Assembly: GCA_036393295.1 (NCBI GenBank)
Contig: DASWHF010000165.1
Span: 1-33,076, forward strand
Length of the DNA stretch: 33,076 nt
Source: DASWHF01 sp036393295
GTDB taxonomy: Bacteria > Pseudomonadota > Gammaproteobacteria > Acidiferrobacterales > UBA6901
Direction of reading: 5' to 3'
The notes below the pieces were generated by a model, which saw only the letters and a list, made by a program, of their open reading frames with translations, did not search any database and was not told the origin of the DNA. The position numbers and the translations under genes were made by a program. This document shows positions 1 to 7,390 of the stretch, piece by piece; within the stretch, counting starts at the first letter, position 1; each line of letters starts with the position of its first letter.

Positions 1-291
1 TCGCTCGCCTATATCAAGAAGCTGCCGGTGAACGCCGTGAAGATCGACAAATCCTTCGTGGTCGACATGACCCAAAACAAGGACGCGGCGCTGATCGTGC
101 GCACGATCATCGACCTCGCCCACAATCTCGGCATGCGGGTCGTGGCCGAGGGGGTGGAGACCCAGGCGACCTGGGACCAGCTGGCGGCCTACGGCTGCGA
201 CGAGGCCCAGGGCTACTTCATCTCCCATCCGCTGCCGGCCGGACAGTTCGAACAATGGGCCGGCACGTCCGACCCGTGGACCGGCGCCTGA
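1..291 (+). CDS. EAL-domain c-di-GMP phosphodiesterase, C-terminal part (5' end outside window)
   Basis: The reading frame is open from base 1 and stops with TGA at 289-291, so this is the last 96 residues of a longer protein. It shows the C-terminal hallmarks of an EAL domain: KIDKSFV (catalytic-loop lysine), AEGVET (conserved glutamate) and GCDEAQGYFISHPLP close to the end. EAL domains hydrolyse cyclic di-GMP to pGpG. The catalytic EAL motif, any GGDEF domain and any sensor would lie upstream of the window, so activity and input cannot be judged. The gene converges on the minus-strand DUF1015 gene with only 10 bp between the stop codons. It is one of three c-di-GMP-related genes in the window. 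Confidence 0.93.
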   Translation, partial: SLAYIKKLPVNAVKIDKSFVVDMTQNKDAALIVRTIIDLAHNLGMRVVAEGVETQATWDQLAAYGCDEAQGYFISHPLPAGQFEQWAGTSDPWTGA

Positions 292-301
292 GCGCTTTCG
301 C

Positions 302-1543
302 TCAACCCAGCAGGTGCGACACCATGCCGTCGGCGAGCTTGGGCTCGAACCAGGTGGACTTGGGCGGCATGACCTCGCCGGCGTCGGCGACCGCCATGAG
401 ATCGGCCATCGCGGTCGGATAGAGCGCGAACGCCACCGCCATCTCCCCCGTGTCGACCCGCCGTTCCAGTTCCTTCAAGCCGCGGATGCCGCCGACGAAG
501 TCGATGCGCTTGTCACGGCGCGGGTCGGTGATGCCGAGGATCGGCGCGATCAGGTGATCGGCGAGCAGGCTCACGTCGAGGCGCCGCACCGGATCGTCCT
601 GCGGCACGCGCTCCGGGCGGATGCGCAGCCGGTACCAGCGGCTGTCCAGGTACATGCCGAACTCGCCGGCGCGCGCCGGCTTGCAGGCCGTGTCGCTGGG
701 CGCGAGCTCGAAGGCGGCGGCGAGCCGCTCGCGCAACTGCGCCGGCGACAGGCCATGGAGATCCCTGACCACGCGGTTGTAGTCGAGGATCTGCATCTGA
801 TTGTCGGGGAAGATCACCGCGAGAAAATAGTTATACGGCTCCTCGCCGGTATGGCGCGGGTTGGCGGCGGCACGCGCCGCGGCGACGCGCGACGCGGCCG
901 CCGAGCGATGGTGGCCGTCGGCAATGTACAGGCAGTCCATGGCGTCGAAGTCCGCGCTCAGGGCCGCGATGTCGGCGGCGTCGCGAATCACCCACAGGGT
1001 GTGGCGCACGCCGTCGTCGGCGGTCACGTCCACGTCCGGCGCGCCGGCCGCCAGCCGTCCGGCCAGCGCGTCGATCGCCGCCCGGTGGCGGTAGGTGAGA
1101 AACACCGGCCCGGTCTGGGCGTCGAGCGCGTCGATCTGGCGCACGCGGTCGTCCTCCTTGTCGGGGCGGGTGAACTCGTGCCGGCGGATGCGGTTGCTGT
1201 CGTAGTCCCGGACCGACGCCGCCGCCACCAGGCCGGCCTGGACATGCGTGCCCATGATCAACCGATACAGGTAGTAGTAAGGTGCGGGATCCTGGACCAG
1301 CACCCCGGCCTCGATCTGGGCGCGGAAGTTGTCGCGACCGCGCGCGTAGACCGCCGGGCCGTAGGGATCGGTGCCGTCCGGCAGGTCGATCTCGGGGCGC
1401 GAGACGTGCAGGAAGCTCAAGGGCCGGCCGGCGGCGCGGCGGCGCGCCTCCTCGAAGCTCACGACATCGTAGGGCGGCGCGATCACCTCGGCGGCGCGCG
1501 CCGGCAGCGGTCGCAGACCGGGGAAGGGACGAATCAAGGGCAT
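302..1543 (-). CDS. DUF1015 family protein
   Basis: A 413-residue protein with the N-terminal signature of the DUF1015 family: IRPFPGLRP, then a VIAPPYDVVSFEEAR stretch, and later an IADGHHRSAAA motif (about residue 207) that is strongly conserved in the family. The length is normal. The family is widespread in bacteria and its biochemical role is not firmly established, so no function is assigned. The ATG at 1541-1543 is preceded by AGGAG at good spacing. The gene is transcribed divergently from aguA, and a TG-extended TACAAT box lies about 55 bp upstream. It is probably soluble, since no signal peptide or membrane segment is seen. Confidence 0.9.
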   Translation of the reverse strand: MPLIRPFPGLRPLPARAAEVIAPPYDVVSFEEARRRAAGRPLSFLHVSRPEIDLPDGTDPYGPAVYARGRDNFRAQIEAGVLVQDPAPYYYLYRLIMGTHVQAGLVAAASVRDYDSNRIRRHEFTRPDKEDDRVRQIDALDAQTGPVFLTYRHRAAIDALAGRLAAGAPDVDVTADDGVRHTLWVIRDAADIAALSADFDAMDCLYIADGHHRSAAASRVAAARAAANPRHTGEEPYNYFLAVIFPDNQMQILDYNRVVRDLHGLSPAQLRERLAAAFELAPSDTACKPARAGEFGMYLDSRWYRLRIRPERVPQDDPVRRLDVSLLADHLIAPILGITDPRRDKRIDFVGGIRGLKELERRVDTGEMAVAFALYPTAMADLMAVADAGEVMPPKSTWFEPKLADGMVSHLLG

Positions 1544-1567
1544 CGGGACTCCTGACGCTGCGCAATA

Positions 1568-1585
1568 CGGCGGGCGCGCCCGCCG
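1568..1585. repeat. 18-bp perfect palindrome in the DUF1015 leader
   Basis: CGGCGGGCGCGCCCGCCG is a perfect GC-only palindrome between the predicted TACAAT box (1598-1603) and the start codon of the DUF1015 gene. It could fold as a hairpin in the 5' leader or be an operator. Neither is shown. Confidence 0.45.
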
Positions 1586-1597
1586 GGAAAGCGGCGC

Positions 1598-1606
1598 ATT
1601 GTACCA
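1598..1606 (-). promoter_or_regulatory. Extended -10 promoter for the DUF1015 gene
   Basis: On the minus strand TGG is followed directly by TACAAT (1598-1603), which is a TG-extended -10. No good -35 hexamer is found 16-18 bp upstream. The predicted transcript would have a leader of about 45-50 nt. Confidence 0.4.
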
Positions 1607-1686
1607 GGATCGGCGGCGGCGTTCCCGATGCGGGACCGCGCGCGTCCGATCGACCCGGTCAGGATCCCGGTGGGCGCGACGATGCC

Positions 1687-1715
1687 TTGGCGCGGCACGG
1701 CCGGCGGGCTAAGAT
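1687..1715 (+). promoter_or_regulatory. Sigma70-type promoter of aguA
   Basis: TTGGCG at 1687-1692 and TAAGAT at 1710-1715 are separated by exactly 17 bp. Transcription would start near 1722, about 22 nt before the chosen aguA ATG. This supports the internal ATG at 1744 rather than a much longer N-terminus. Confidence 0.5.
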
Positions 1716-1743
1716 GCCGGCCCGGTCCCTCCCGCGCACCGCC

Positions 1744-2793
1744 ATGAGCCAGCCCGATTGCCGACCCTATCTGCCGCCCGAATGGGCGCCGCAAAGCGGC
1801 GTGCAGCTGACCTGGCCGCATGCCCACGGCGACTGGGCCGGGATGCTCGATACGGTCGAGCCGGTGTTCGTGGCGATCGCGCGTGCGGTCGGCCGATTCG
1901 AGCGGGTGCTGATCGCCTGTTACGACGACGGCCACCGGCGGTATGTGGAGGGGCTGCTGGCGGCCGCCGGCGTGCCCGCCGCGCGCACGCTGCTCGCGGT
2001 GGCGAAATCCGACGACACCTGGGCGCGCGACCACGGGCCGCTGACCGTGCTGTGCCAGGGCGAGGCGACCCTGCTCGACTTCCGCTTCAACGGCTGGGGC
2101 GGCAAATACCCGGCCGCGCTGGATGATGCCCTGACGCGCCGGCTCTACGCGCAGGGCGCTTTCGGCCCCGCGCCGCTGCAGACGGTCGACCTGGTGCTGG
2201 AAGGCGGCAGCATCGAGGTCGACGGTTCCGGCACGCTGCTCACCACCGAACGCTGCCTGCTGGCGCCGACGCGCAACCCGGGGCTCGACCGCGGCCGGCT
2301 GGAGGCCCGGCTCGCGGAATTGCTCGGCCTCAATCGCGTGCTGTGGCTCGCGCACGGCTACCTGGAAGGCGACGACACCGACAGCCACATCGACACCCTG
2401 GCGCGGCTGTGCGACGCCGGCACCATCGCCTATGTGCGCTGCGACGACGCGCGCGACCCGCATTACACCGAGCTTCGCGCCATGCAGCGCGAGCTCGGCG
2501 AATTCCGCACGCCGGCCGGCGACCCCTACCGGCTCGTGCCACTGCCCTGGCCCGCGCCCAAGCGCGACGCCGACGGTGCGCGCCTGCCCGCGACCTACGC
2601 CAATTTCCTGATCATCAACGGCGCCGTGCTGGTGCCGACCTATGACGATCCCGCCGACGCCGTGGCCCTGGAGCGCCTGGGGCATTGCTTCCCGGGGCGC
2701 GAAATCGTCGGCATCCCGTGCCTGCCGCTGATCCACCAGCACGGCAGCCTGCACTGCGTGACCATGCAGTTGCCGGCCGGCGTGCTGCGCTGA
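1744..2793 (+). CDS. aguA: Agmatine deiminase (agmatine iminohydrolase)
   Basis: Converts agmatine to N-carbamoylputrescine and ammonia, a cytoplasmic step of arginine-derived putrescine synthesis. The 349 residues show the deiminase fold signatures: WARDHGPL (93-100), FRFNGWGGKY (113-122), LEGGSIEVDG (152-161), EGDDTDSHID with the active-site His215, and the terminal GSLHC motif with nucleophile Cys338. The reading frame is open upstream to 1282, but MSQPDCRPYLPPEW at 1744 matches the normal family N-terminus and follows a well-spaced promoter. aguB follows after 30 bp and encodes the next enzyme. The arginine decarboxylase that would supply agmatine is not in the window. Confidence 0.95.
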   Translation: MSQPDCRPYLPPEWAPQSGVQLTWPHAHGDWAGMLDTVEPVFVAIARAVGRFERVLIACYDDGHRRYVEGLLAAAGVPAARTLLAVAKSDDTWARDHGPLTVLCQGEATLLDFRFNGWGGKYPAALDDALTRRLYAQGAFGPAPLQTVDLVLEGGSIEVDGSGTLLTTERCLLAPTRNPGLDRGRLEARLAELLGLNRVLWLAHGYLEGDDTDSHIDTLARLCDAGTIAYVRCDDARDPHYTELRAMQRELGEFRTPAGDPYRLVPLPWPAPKRDADGARLPATYANFLIINGAVLVPTYDDPADAVALERLGHCFPGREIVGIPCLPLIHQHGSLHCVTMQLPAGVLR

Positions 2794-2817
2794 CCCCGCC
2801 GGACGACGTGCTAGGAT
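2790..2817 (+). promoter_or_regulatory. Promoter of aguB, placed for a leaderless transcript
   Basis: CTGACC (2790-2795, overlapping the aguA stop codon) and TAGGAT (2812-2817), preceded by TGC, are spaced by 16 bp. The -10 box ends six bases before the aguB ATG at 2824, so the expected start site coincides with the start codon. No clear Shine-Dalgarno sequence is present. Confidence 0.45.
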
Positions 2818-2823
2818 AGGCGC

Positions 2824-3708
2824 ATGGGCCGGATACTGAAGGTCGGACTGGTGCAGCAGGCCTGCGGCGAGGACCGCGGGCGCAATCTCGCCGCGAGTAT
2901 CGAGGGGATACGCGCGGCCCACGGCCGCGGCGCGCGGCTGGTGCTGCTGCAGGAGCTGCATGCCGGCGTGTACTTCTGCCAGACCGAGGACACGCGCCGC
3001 TTCGATCAGGCCGAACCCATCCCCGGACCGACCACCGAGGAGCTCGCGTCGCTCGCCCGCGAGCTCGGCATCGTGATTGTCGCGTCGGTCTTCGAGCGCC
3101 GCGCGGCCGGGCTGTACCACAACACCGCGGTGGTGCTGGAGCGCGACGGCCGCATCGCCGGGCAGTACCGCAAGATGCACATCCCCGACGATCCCGGCTA
3201 TTACGAGAAGTTTTATTTCACGCCCGGCGACCTCGGCTTCGCGCCGATCGACACCTCGGTCGGCCGGCTCGGCGTGATGGTCTGCTGGGATCAGTGGTAC
3301 CCGGAGGGTGCGCGCCTCATGGCGCTGCACGGCGCCGAGCTGCTGCTCTACCCGACCGCGATCGGCTGGGACCCGCGCGATGACGACGCCGAGCGCAGCC
3401 GCCAGCGCGACGCCTGGATCACCGTCCAGCGTGCGCACGCCGTCGCCAACGGACTGCCGGTGCTGGCCTGCAACCGCGTCGGCGACGAACCCGACCCGGG
3501 CGGCGGGCCGGGCATCCGCTTCTGGGGCTCGAGCTTCGTCGCCGGCCCGCAGGGCGAGATCCTCGCCGAGGCGCCGAGCGACGCGCCCGCGGTCCTGGTG
3601 GCCGGGATCGACCTGGCGCGATCCGAGCAGGTGCGGCGCATCTGGCCGTTCCTGCGCGATCGGCGGATCGATGCCTACGGGGATCTGCTGAAGCGTTATG
3701 GCAAGTAA
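2824..3708 (+). CDS. aguB: N-carbamoylputrescine amidase (nitrilase superfamily)
   Basis: Hydrolyses N-carbamoylputrescine to putrescine, CO2 and ammonia. The 294-residue length is typical. The nitrilase triad is visible as Glu44 (LLQELH), Lys117 (QYRKMHIP) and Cys154 (VMVCWDQWYPE). The DDPGYYEKFYFTPGD segment (122-136) is characteristic of this subfamily rather than of general nitrilases. It lies directly behind aguA, so the pair encodes the two-step agmatine route. A promoter-like box sits immediately at the ATG, so it may also be transcribed on its own. The gene ends in GGC AAG TAA, and a degenerate GCAAGTA-type repeat starts at the stop codon. Confidence 0.95.
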   Translation: MGRILKVGLVQQACGEDRGRNLAASIEGIRAAHGRGARLVLLQELHAGVYFCQTEDTRRFDQAEPIPGPTTEELASLARELGIVIVASVFERRAAGLYHNTAVVLERDGRIAGQYRKMHIPDDPGYYEKFYFTPGDLGFAPIDTSVGRLGVMVCWDQWYPEGARLMALHGAELLLYPTAIGWDPRDDDAERSRQRDAWITVQRAHAVANGLPVLACNRVGDEPDPGGGPGIRFWGSSFVAGPQGEILAEAPSDAPAVLVAGIDLARSEQVRRIWPFLRDRRIDAYGDLLKRYGK

Positions 3709-3725
3709 AGAACAGTGGCGAGTGG
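3702..3725 (+). repeat. Degenerate heptamer repeats at the aguB stop codon
   Basis: From the last aguB codons the sequence runs GGCAAGTAA, then AGTGGCG and AGTGGCT. These resemble the perfect AGTAGCA heptamers found after rsmB at 5165. A further related stretch, ACGAGCAGCAAG, lies at 3889-3900 on the far side of the miniature element, suggesting that the element split a decayed heptamer tract. Confidence 0.4.
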
Positions 3726-3886
3726 CTAGGGAAACTCTGAACAAGTTCCCTCTCCCCCGCCCATGGCGGGGGAGAGGGTTAGGGTGAGGGGGTATTAGCG
3801 GTGCTTTTGTCCTCACCCTGTCCCTCTCCCGGTGGGAGAGGGGACCCGTCGTGACAGTCTCTACCACTTGTTCAGAGCTTCCCTAG
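3726..3886. mobile_element. Miniature inverted-repeat element (MITE) carrying REP-type hairpins, CTAG target duplication
   Basis: Terminal inverted repeats GGAAACTCTGAACAAGT (3730-3746) and ACTTGTTCAGAGCTTCC (3866-3882) match at 16 of 17 positions. They are flanked by CTAG on both sides (3726-3729 and 3883-3886). A 4-bp YTAR duplication is the usual target of the IS5 group, so mobilisation by an IS5-type transposase is a reasonable inference. There is no coding capacity in about 153 bp. Inside are two strong palindromes: 3748-3778 (14-bp arms, loop CAT) and 3822-3842 (CCCTCTCCC / GGGAGAGGG). The element fills the gap between aguB and rsmB. Confidence 0.7.
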
Positions 3887-3918
3887 TTACGAGCAGCAAG
3901 ATTCAAGTGATCCCATTT

Positions 3919-5172
3919 ATGCATGCCGCGGAGCTGCTGGGGGCGATCCTGGCGGAGAGCCTGCCGGCCGACAAGCAGATGGAGCGCTACTTCCGCGCCC
4001 ATCCCAAGCTCGGCCAGCGCGAGCGCGGGCAGCTCGCCGAGACCGTCTATGCCTGCCTGCGGCGGCGTCTGTATCTCGAATACCTGCTCGAGCGCGACCA
4101 GGCGCCGGCGGCCGATCTGGTGGCGGCCCAGCTCCTGTCCGCGGACGGCGTGAGCACGCGCGCGCTGCGCGAGCTCGGCTGGTGCGCCGAGCCCGGCGGC
4201 GACGCGCGCGCCGAGCGCGTCGCGCAGCGCGCCCGCGAGCCGCTCGACGGCCTGCCGCCGGCGGTGCGCACCAACCTGCCGGACTGGCTGCTCGACCCCC
4301 TGCTCGATGAGCTCGGCGATGCCGAGACCCTGCAACTGGCCGAGGCGCTCAACCGGCCGGCGCCGCTCGATCTGCGCGCCAACACGCTCAAGTGCACCCG
4401 CGAGGCGCTGGCGGCGCGGCTCGCCGGCGAGGGCTACGCGACCGAGCCCACGCCCTACTCGCCGCTCGGACTGCGCCGCCGGGAACGCGCGCCGCTGTTC
4501 AAGACCGGGAGTTTCCGCGACGGCTGGTTCGAGGTCCAGGACGAAGGCAGCCAGTTGTTGGCGCTGCTGGTCGAGCCACGCCGCCGCGAGATGGTGGTGG
4601 ACTTCTGCGCCGGCGCCGGCGGCAAGACGCTCGCACTCGGCGCCGCGATGGCCAACAGCGGCACGCTCTACGCCTTCGACGTGTCGGCATCCCGGCTCGA
4701 ACGGCTCAAGCCGCGCGTGGCGCGTGCCGGGCTCGACAACGTGCGCGCCGTGGCCATCGCCCACGAACGCGACGACCGCGTGCGGCGCCTGCACGGCAAG
4801 ATCGACCGCGTGCTGGTCGACGCGCCGTGCAGCGGCAGCGGCACGCTGCGCCGCAGTCCCGATCTCAAGTGGCGCCGCCCCAACCTCGACGCCCTGAGCG
4901 CGCAGCAGGCCCGCATCCTCGCCGCCGCCGCGTCGCTGGTGAAACCCGGCGGCCGACTGGTGTACGCCACCTGCAGTCTGCTGCATGCCGAGAACGACGC
5001 CGTCGTCGAAACCTTTCTCGCCGACCATCCCGCGTTCACCGTCCTGCCTGCCGGCGACATCCTGGCGCGTCGTGATGTGGCGCTTACGTTTACCGATTCG
5101 GCATTGCGCTTGTATCCGCACCGCCATGGCACGGACGGGTTCTATGCGATGGTGATGGAAAGGGGCAAGTAG
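3919..5172 (+). CDS. rsmB: 16S rRNA (cytosine-C5)-methyltransferase of the RsmB/Sun family
   Basis: SAM-dependent rRNA m5C methyltransferase. RsmB modifies C967 of 16S rRNA in E. coli. The 417 residues from the ATG at 3919 show an N-terminal helical RNA-binding part, FEVQDEGSQLLALL (204-217), the SAM-binding loop DFCAGAGGKTLAL (228-240), the PCSGSGTLRR motif with Cys304, and ATCSLLHAEND with catalytic Cys352. The frame extends upstream to 3832, but that part is encoded by the miniature element and is not family-like. The N-terminal NusB-like part seems shorter than in E. coli, so another member of the RsmB/RsmF group is a minor alternative. The stop codon is the TAG of the first heptamer of the following array. 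Confidence 0.9.
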   Translation: MHAAELLGAILAESLPADKQMERYFRAHPKLGQRERGQLAETVYACLRRRLYLEYLLERDQAPAADLVAAQLLSADGVSTRALRELGWCAEPGGDARAERVAQRAREPLDGLPPAVRTNLPDWLLDPLLDELGDAETLQLAEALNRPAPLDLRANTLKCTREALAARLAGEGYATEPTPYSPLGLRRRERAPLFKTGSFRDGWFEVQDEGSQLLALLVEPRRREMVVDFCAGAGGKTLALGAAMANSGTLYAFDVSASRLERLKPRVARAGLDNVRAVAIAHERDDRVRRLHGKIDRVLVDAPCSGSGTLRRSPDLKWRRPNLDALSAQQARILAAAASLVKPGGRLVYATCSLLHAENDAVVETFLADHPAFTVLPAGDILARRDVALTFTDSALRLYPHRHGTDGFYAMVMERGK

Positions 5173-5225
5173 CAAGTAGCAAGTAGCAAGTAGCAAGTAG
5201 CAAGTAGCAAGTAGCAAGTAGCAAG
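5165..5225 (+). repeat. Perfect tandem heptamer array (GCAAGTA) x 8 at the rsmB stop codon
   Basis: Eight perfect consecutive GCAAGTA units occupy 5165-5220, followed by a partial unit GCAAG (5221-5225). The rsmB stop codon TAG at 5170-5172 is part of units one and two. The array lies in the gap between the convergent genes rsmB and the diguanylate cyclase gene. Confidence 0.95.
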
Positions 5226-5240
5226 AACGGTAATCGGTGT

Positions 5241-5275
5241 CCTTGCCACTCGCAACTTGCTACTTGTTACTAGCC
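5241..5275 (-). repeat. Inverted, diverged heptamer units at the stop codon of the diguanylate cyclase gene
   Basis: On the minus strand the sequence reads as GCAAG-type heptamers (GTAACAA, GTAGCAA, GTTGCGA, GTGGCAA) starting at the stop codon TAG (5270-5272) of the minus-strand gene. It is therefore inverted relative to the array at 5165, and the two could base-pair over part of their length. Confidence 0.8.
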
Positions 5276-7033
5276 TCTAACACAATTCCTTCCCGCCTGC
5301 TTGGCCTGATACAACGCCGCATCGGCCGCCTCGATCAGCACCGCGCCGTCCTTGGGCGCCGGCGGCGCGGCGGCGATGCCGATGCTGACGGTGAGCGGGA
5401 TGACCTGGCCGTCCGGCGCTTCGAAATGCGCGGCCTGCACCGCCGCGCGGATGCGTTCGCCGATACGGCGCGCGGCATCGCCATCGGTCTCGGGCAGAAT
5501 CACGGCGAACTCCTCGCCGCCGTAGCGCGCGGCGAGATCGACGTCGCGCATCTGGGCGGCGAGCAGCCGACCGAACTGCTGGAGCACCGCGTCGCCGGCC
5601 ACGTGGCCGTGCCGATCGTTGATGTCCTTGAACAGATCCAGATCGAGCATCATCAGGCTGAGCGGCTTGGCGTAGCGCTGGGCGCGCAACAGCTCCTCGC
5701 CCAGCCGCTCGCCGAACAGGCGCCGGTTGCGCAGGCCGGTGAGCGCGTCGGTGACCGCCATCTCCTGGGTCTGCGCGTGCAGCTGGGCGGTTTCGGCCGC
5801 GCCCGCCACCAGGCGCGCGAAGGTCACCAGCAGCTCGGCCTCGGCCGGCATGTAGCGGTCCTGGTCGCGCCGGAAATAGACGAGCACACCGAGCGGACCG
5901 CGATACGCAACGAGCGGCAGCAGGATCGCGCAGCGCAGGCCTTCGCGGCGCGCCTGCGCGTCGAGCATGCAGGGCGTGCCGCCGTTGCAGAACTGATAAC
6001 GGCCCTGGGCGATCGCGGCGTCGGCGGCGGCGCCCAAGGCGGCGTCCAGCGCGGCGCCGAATTCCTGCGACACGCCGCGATGCAGCCACCGGGCGAGGCG
6101 CTGCGCGCCGGGATCGTACCAGGCGACGGCGGCGGCCTGCGCGCTACCGAGGCTCATGCCGGAGGTCATGGCCTCGTCCAGCAGCCCGGGCAGATCGTGC
6201 GCGGCGGTCAGCGCCAAGGCCGCGTCGTTCAGCGCGACGATGCGCGCGGTATGATCGCCGACCGCCGCCGCCATGCGGTTGAAGGTACGCGCCAGCTCGC
6301 CGATCTCGTCATGCGAGCGGACCGCGACACGCCGCTCGTAGGCGCCGTCGGCGATCGCCGCGGTCGCCTCGATCAGGCGCGCCATCGGCCGACTGACGAT
6401 GCGCCGCGCCATCCACAAGCCGATCAGGCCGAGCAGCACCGAGCCGGCCACGATCGTCGCCTGGAGCCCGGCGAGCCGCAACGTGTCCTCGCGGATGGCC
6501 TTGTCCAGCTCCGTCACGAGCGCATCGAACCGGGCGATCTGCTCCGGCGCCAGCGCCGCGTAGCGCGCGAGCGCCGCCTCGGCCTCGGTCGGCGCCTTGA
6601 GCGCCAGCTCGGTCAACAGCGGCGCCAGATCGTCTTCCCAGGCGCGGCGCGCGACCCGCAGCGGCGCCGACAGGTCGCCGTGGACTCCGACGAAGAACAG
6701 CCGCTCGCCGGCGCTGCGCCGCTGCGGATCGAATTCGACGAAGAACCGGTGATAGGCATCGATCTCCGTATCAAGCCGCTGCCACGCGATCGCGTCACCC
6801 GACGCCAGCGCGTCGCGCGCCGTGGTCAGGAGGCTCAGGGTATGCAGGCGCTGCCGGCCGGCGATATCGATCGCGCCCGCCTCCTCGCCGAGATGCAGGG
6901 CCGCGAGCATGCCGATCGCGAGTTGTATGAGCTGCAGGCTCAGGAAACCGATCAACAGCAGGATGAATTTTCCGGTCAGGGTCACCGCCGGCCGGCGGCG
7001 CGGATACGGGCGGGAGGGCGGCGCGGTGTTCAT
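5270..7033 (-). CDS. Membrane-bound diguanylate cyclase (PilJ/NarX-like sensor, HAMP, GAF, GGDEF)
   Basis: Predicted to make cyclic di-GMP from two GTP in response to an external signal. Of 587 residues, a first membrane helix (about 22-46) leads into a periplasmic helical region with AIDIAGRQRLHTLSL (54-68). That motif is typical of the NarX/PilJ-type N-terminal sensor. A second helix (about 190-209) precedes a HAMP linker (210-265), a GAF-like domain (about 277-415) and a GGDEF domain (about 425-585). The signature is GGEEF (505-509) and an inhibitory RxxD site, RDVD, lies five residues upstream (496-499). The enzyme therefore looks active and product-inhibited. The Shine-Dalgarno sequence is weak. 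The gene sits downstream of the cold-shock gene on the same strand, 153 bp away. Confidence 0.92.
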   Translation of the reverse strand: MNTAPPSRPYPRRRPAVTLTGKFILLLIGFLSLQLIQLAIGMLAALHLGEEAGAIDIAGRQRLHTLSLLTTARDALASGDAIAWQRLDTEIDAYHRFFVEFDPQRRSAGERLFFVGVHGDLSAPLRVARRAWEDDLAPLLTELALKAPTEAEAALARYAALAPEQIARFDALVTELDKAIREDTLRLAGLQATIVAGSVLLGLIGLWMARRIVSRPMARLIEATAAIADGAYERRVAVRSHDEIGELARTFNRMAAAVGDHTARIVALNDAALALTAAHDLPGLLDEAMTSGMSLGSAQAAAVAWYDPGAQRLARWLHRGVSQEFGAALDAALGAAADAAIAQGRYQFCNGGTPCMLDAQARREGLRCAILLPLVAYRGPLGVLVYFRRDQDRYMPAEAELLVTFARLVAGAAETAQLHAQTQEMAVTDALTGLRNRRLFGERLGEELLRAQRYAKPLSLMMLDLDLFKDINDRHGHVAGDAVLQQFGRLLAAQMRDVDLAARYGGEEFAVILPETDGDAARRIGERIRAAVQAAHFEAPDGQVIPLTVSIGIAAAPPAPKDGAVLIEAADAALYQAKQAGRNCVRG

Positions 7034-7186
7034 GACGGTGGCTGCAAGTCGATCGCCGTCACCGGGACGCGACAGGTCGCGCCACCGCCGCCCGTGGCAA
7101 CGGCAGTCGCGTTACGGGCGGCGGCGGGCGGATGGGGCACCCCGGGGTGACGCGGGGCGGATTCTCTGGCGGGAGGTATCGGCGGC
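7034..7186. other. Intergenic gap downstream of the cold-shock gene
   Basis: This 153-bp GC-rich gap separates the cold-shock gene from the diguanylate cyclase gene, both on the minus strand. A 12-bp palindrome CACCCCGGGGTG is at 7138-7149 with no following T-run. No coding region or convincing promoter is recognised. Confidence 0.4.
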
Positions 7187-7390
7187 TCAGCGCGGAACCA
7201 CGCGCGTCGCCTGCATACCCTTGGGCCCCTTGGTGGACTCGAACTCGACTTTCTGACCTTCGGCGAGGGTCTTGAACCCATCACCCTCGATGCTGGAGAA
7301 ATGCACGAATACATCCGGGCTCCCGTCGCTCGGGGTGATAAAGCCGAATCCCTTCGCCTCATTGAACCACTTCACCGTACCAGTTTGCAT
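7187..7390 (-). CDS. CspA-family cold-shock protein
   Basis: A 67-residue single cold-shock domain, the standard length. The RNA-binding motifs are present: KGFGFI (RNP1, residues 13-18) and VFVHF (RNP2, 27-31), with an N-terminal GTVKWFN. Proteins of this family bind single-stranded RNA or DNA and act as RNA chaperones in the cytoplasm, some cold-induced and some constitutive. Which CspA paralogue this is cannot be decided from the sequence. The upstream region is a 345-bp gap. The GAGG ribosome-binding site lies inside a small hairpin (7397-7409), which may matter for regulation. Confidence 0.95.
   Translation of the reverse strand: MQTGTVKWFNEAKGFGFITPSDGSPDVFVHFSSIEGDGFKTLAEGQKVEFESTKGPKGMQATRVVPR

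Noticed and set aside
314..1555. Long plus-strand open frame opposite the DUF1015 gene
   Set aside because: It is the antisense shadow of a conserved gene in GC-rich DNA; the translation is Arg/Val/His-rich low-complexity sequence without family features.
3748..3778. Rho-independent terminator of aguB
   Set aside because: The hairpin is very strong, but GC-rich sequence rather than a T-run follows and it is internal to a mobile element; a termination effect is possible but not its primary identity.
1534..3867. 777-codon minus-strand open frame opposite aguA and aguB
   Set aside because: It spans two conserved plus-strand genes and the MITE; its sequence is a mirror of their codon usage and contains no domain.
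5165..5225. CRISPR array
   Set aside because: The units are 7 bp and directly adjacent, with no spacers.
5165..5275. Translated repeat protein (LLATCYL repeats on the minus strand, 3883-5217)
   Set aside because: The frame begins inside the heptamer array and then runs antisense through rsmB; there is no independent evidence for translation.
5237..7150. 637-codon plus-strand open frame opposite the diguanylate cyclase gene
   Set aside because: The minus-strand frame has recognisable membrane helices, HAMP, GAF and GGDEF; the plus frame has none and starts in the heptamer repeat.
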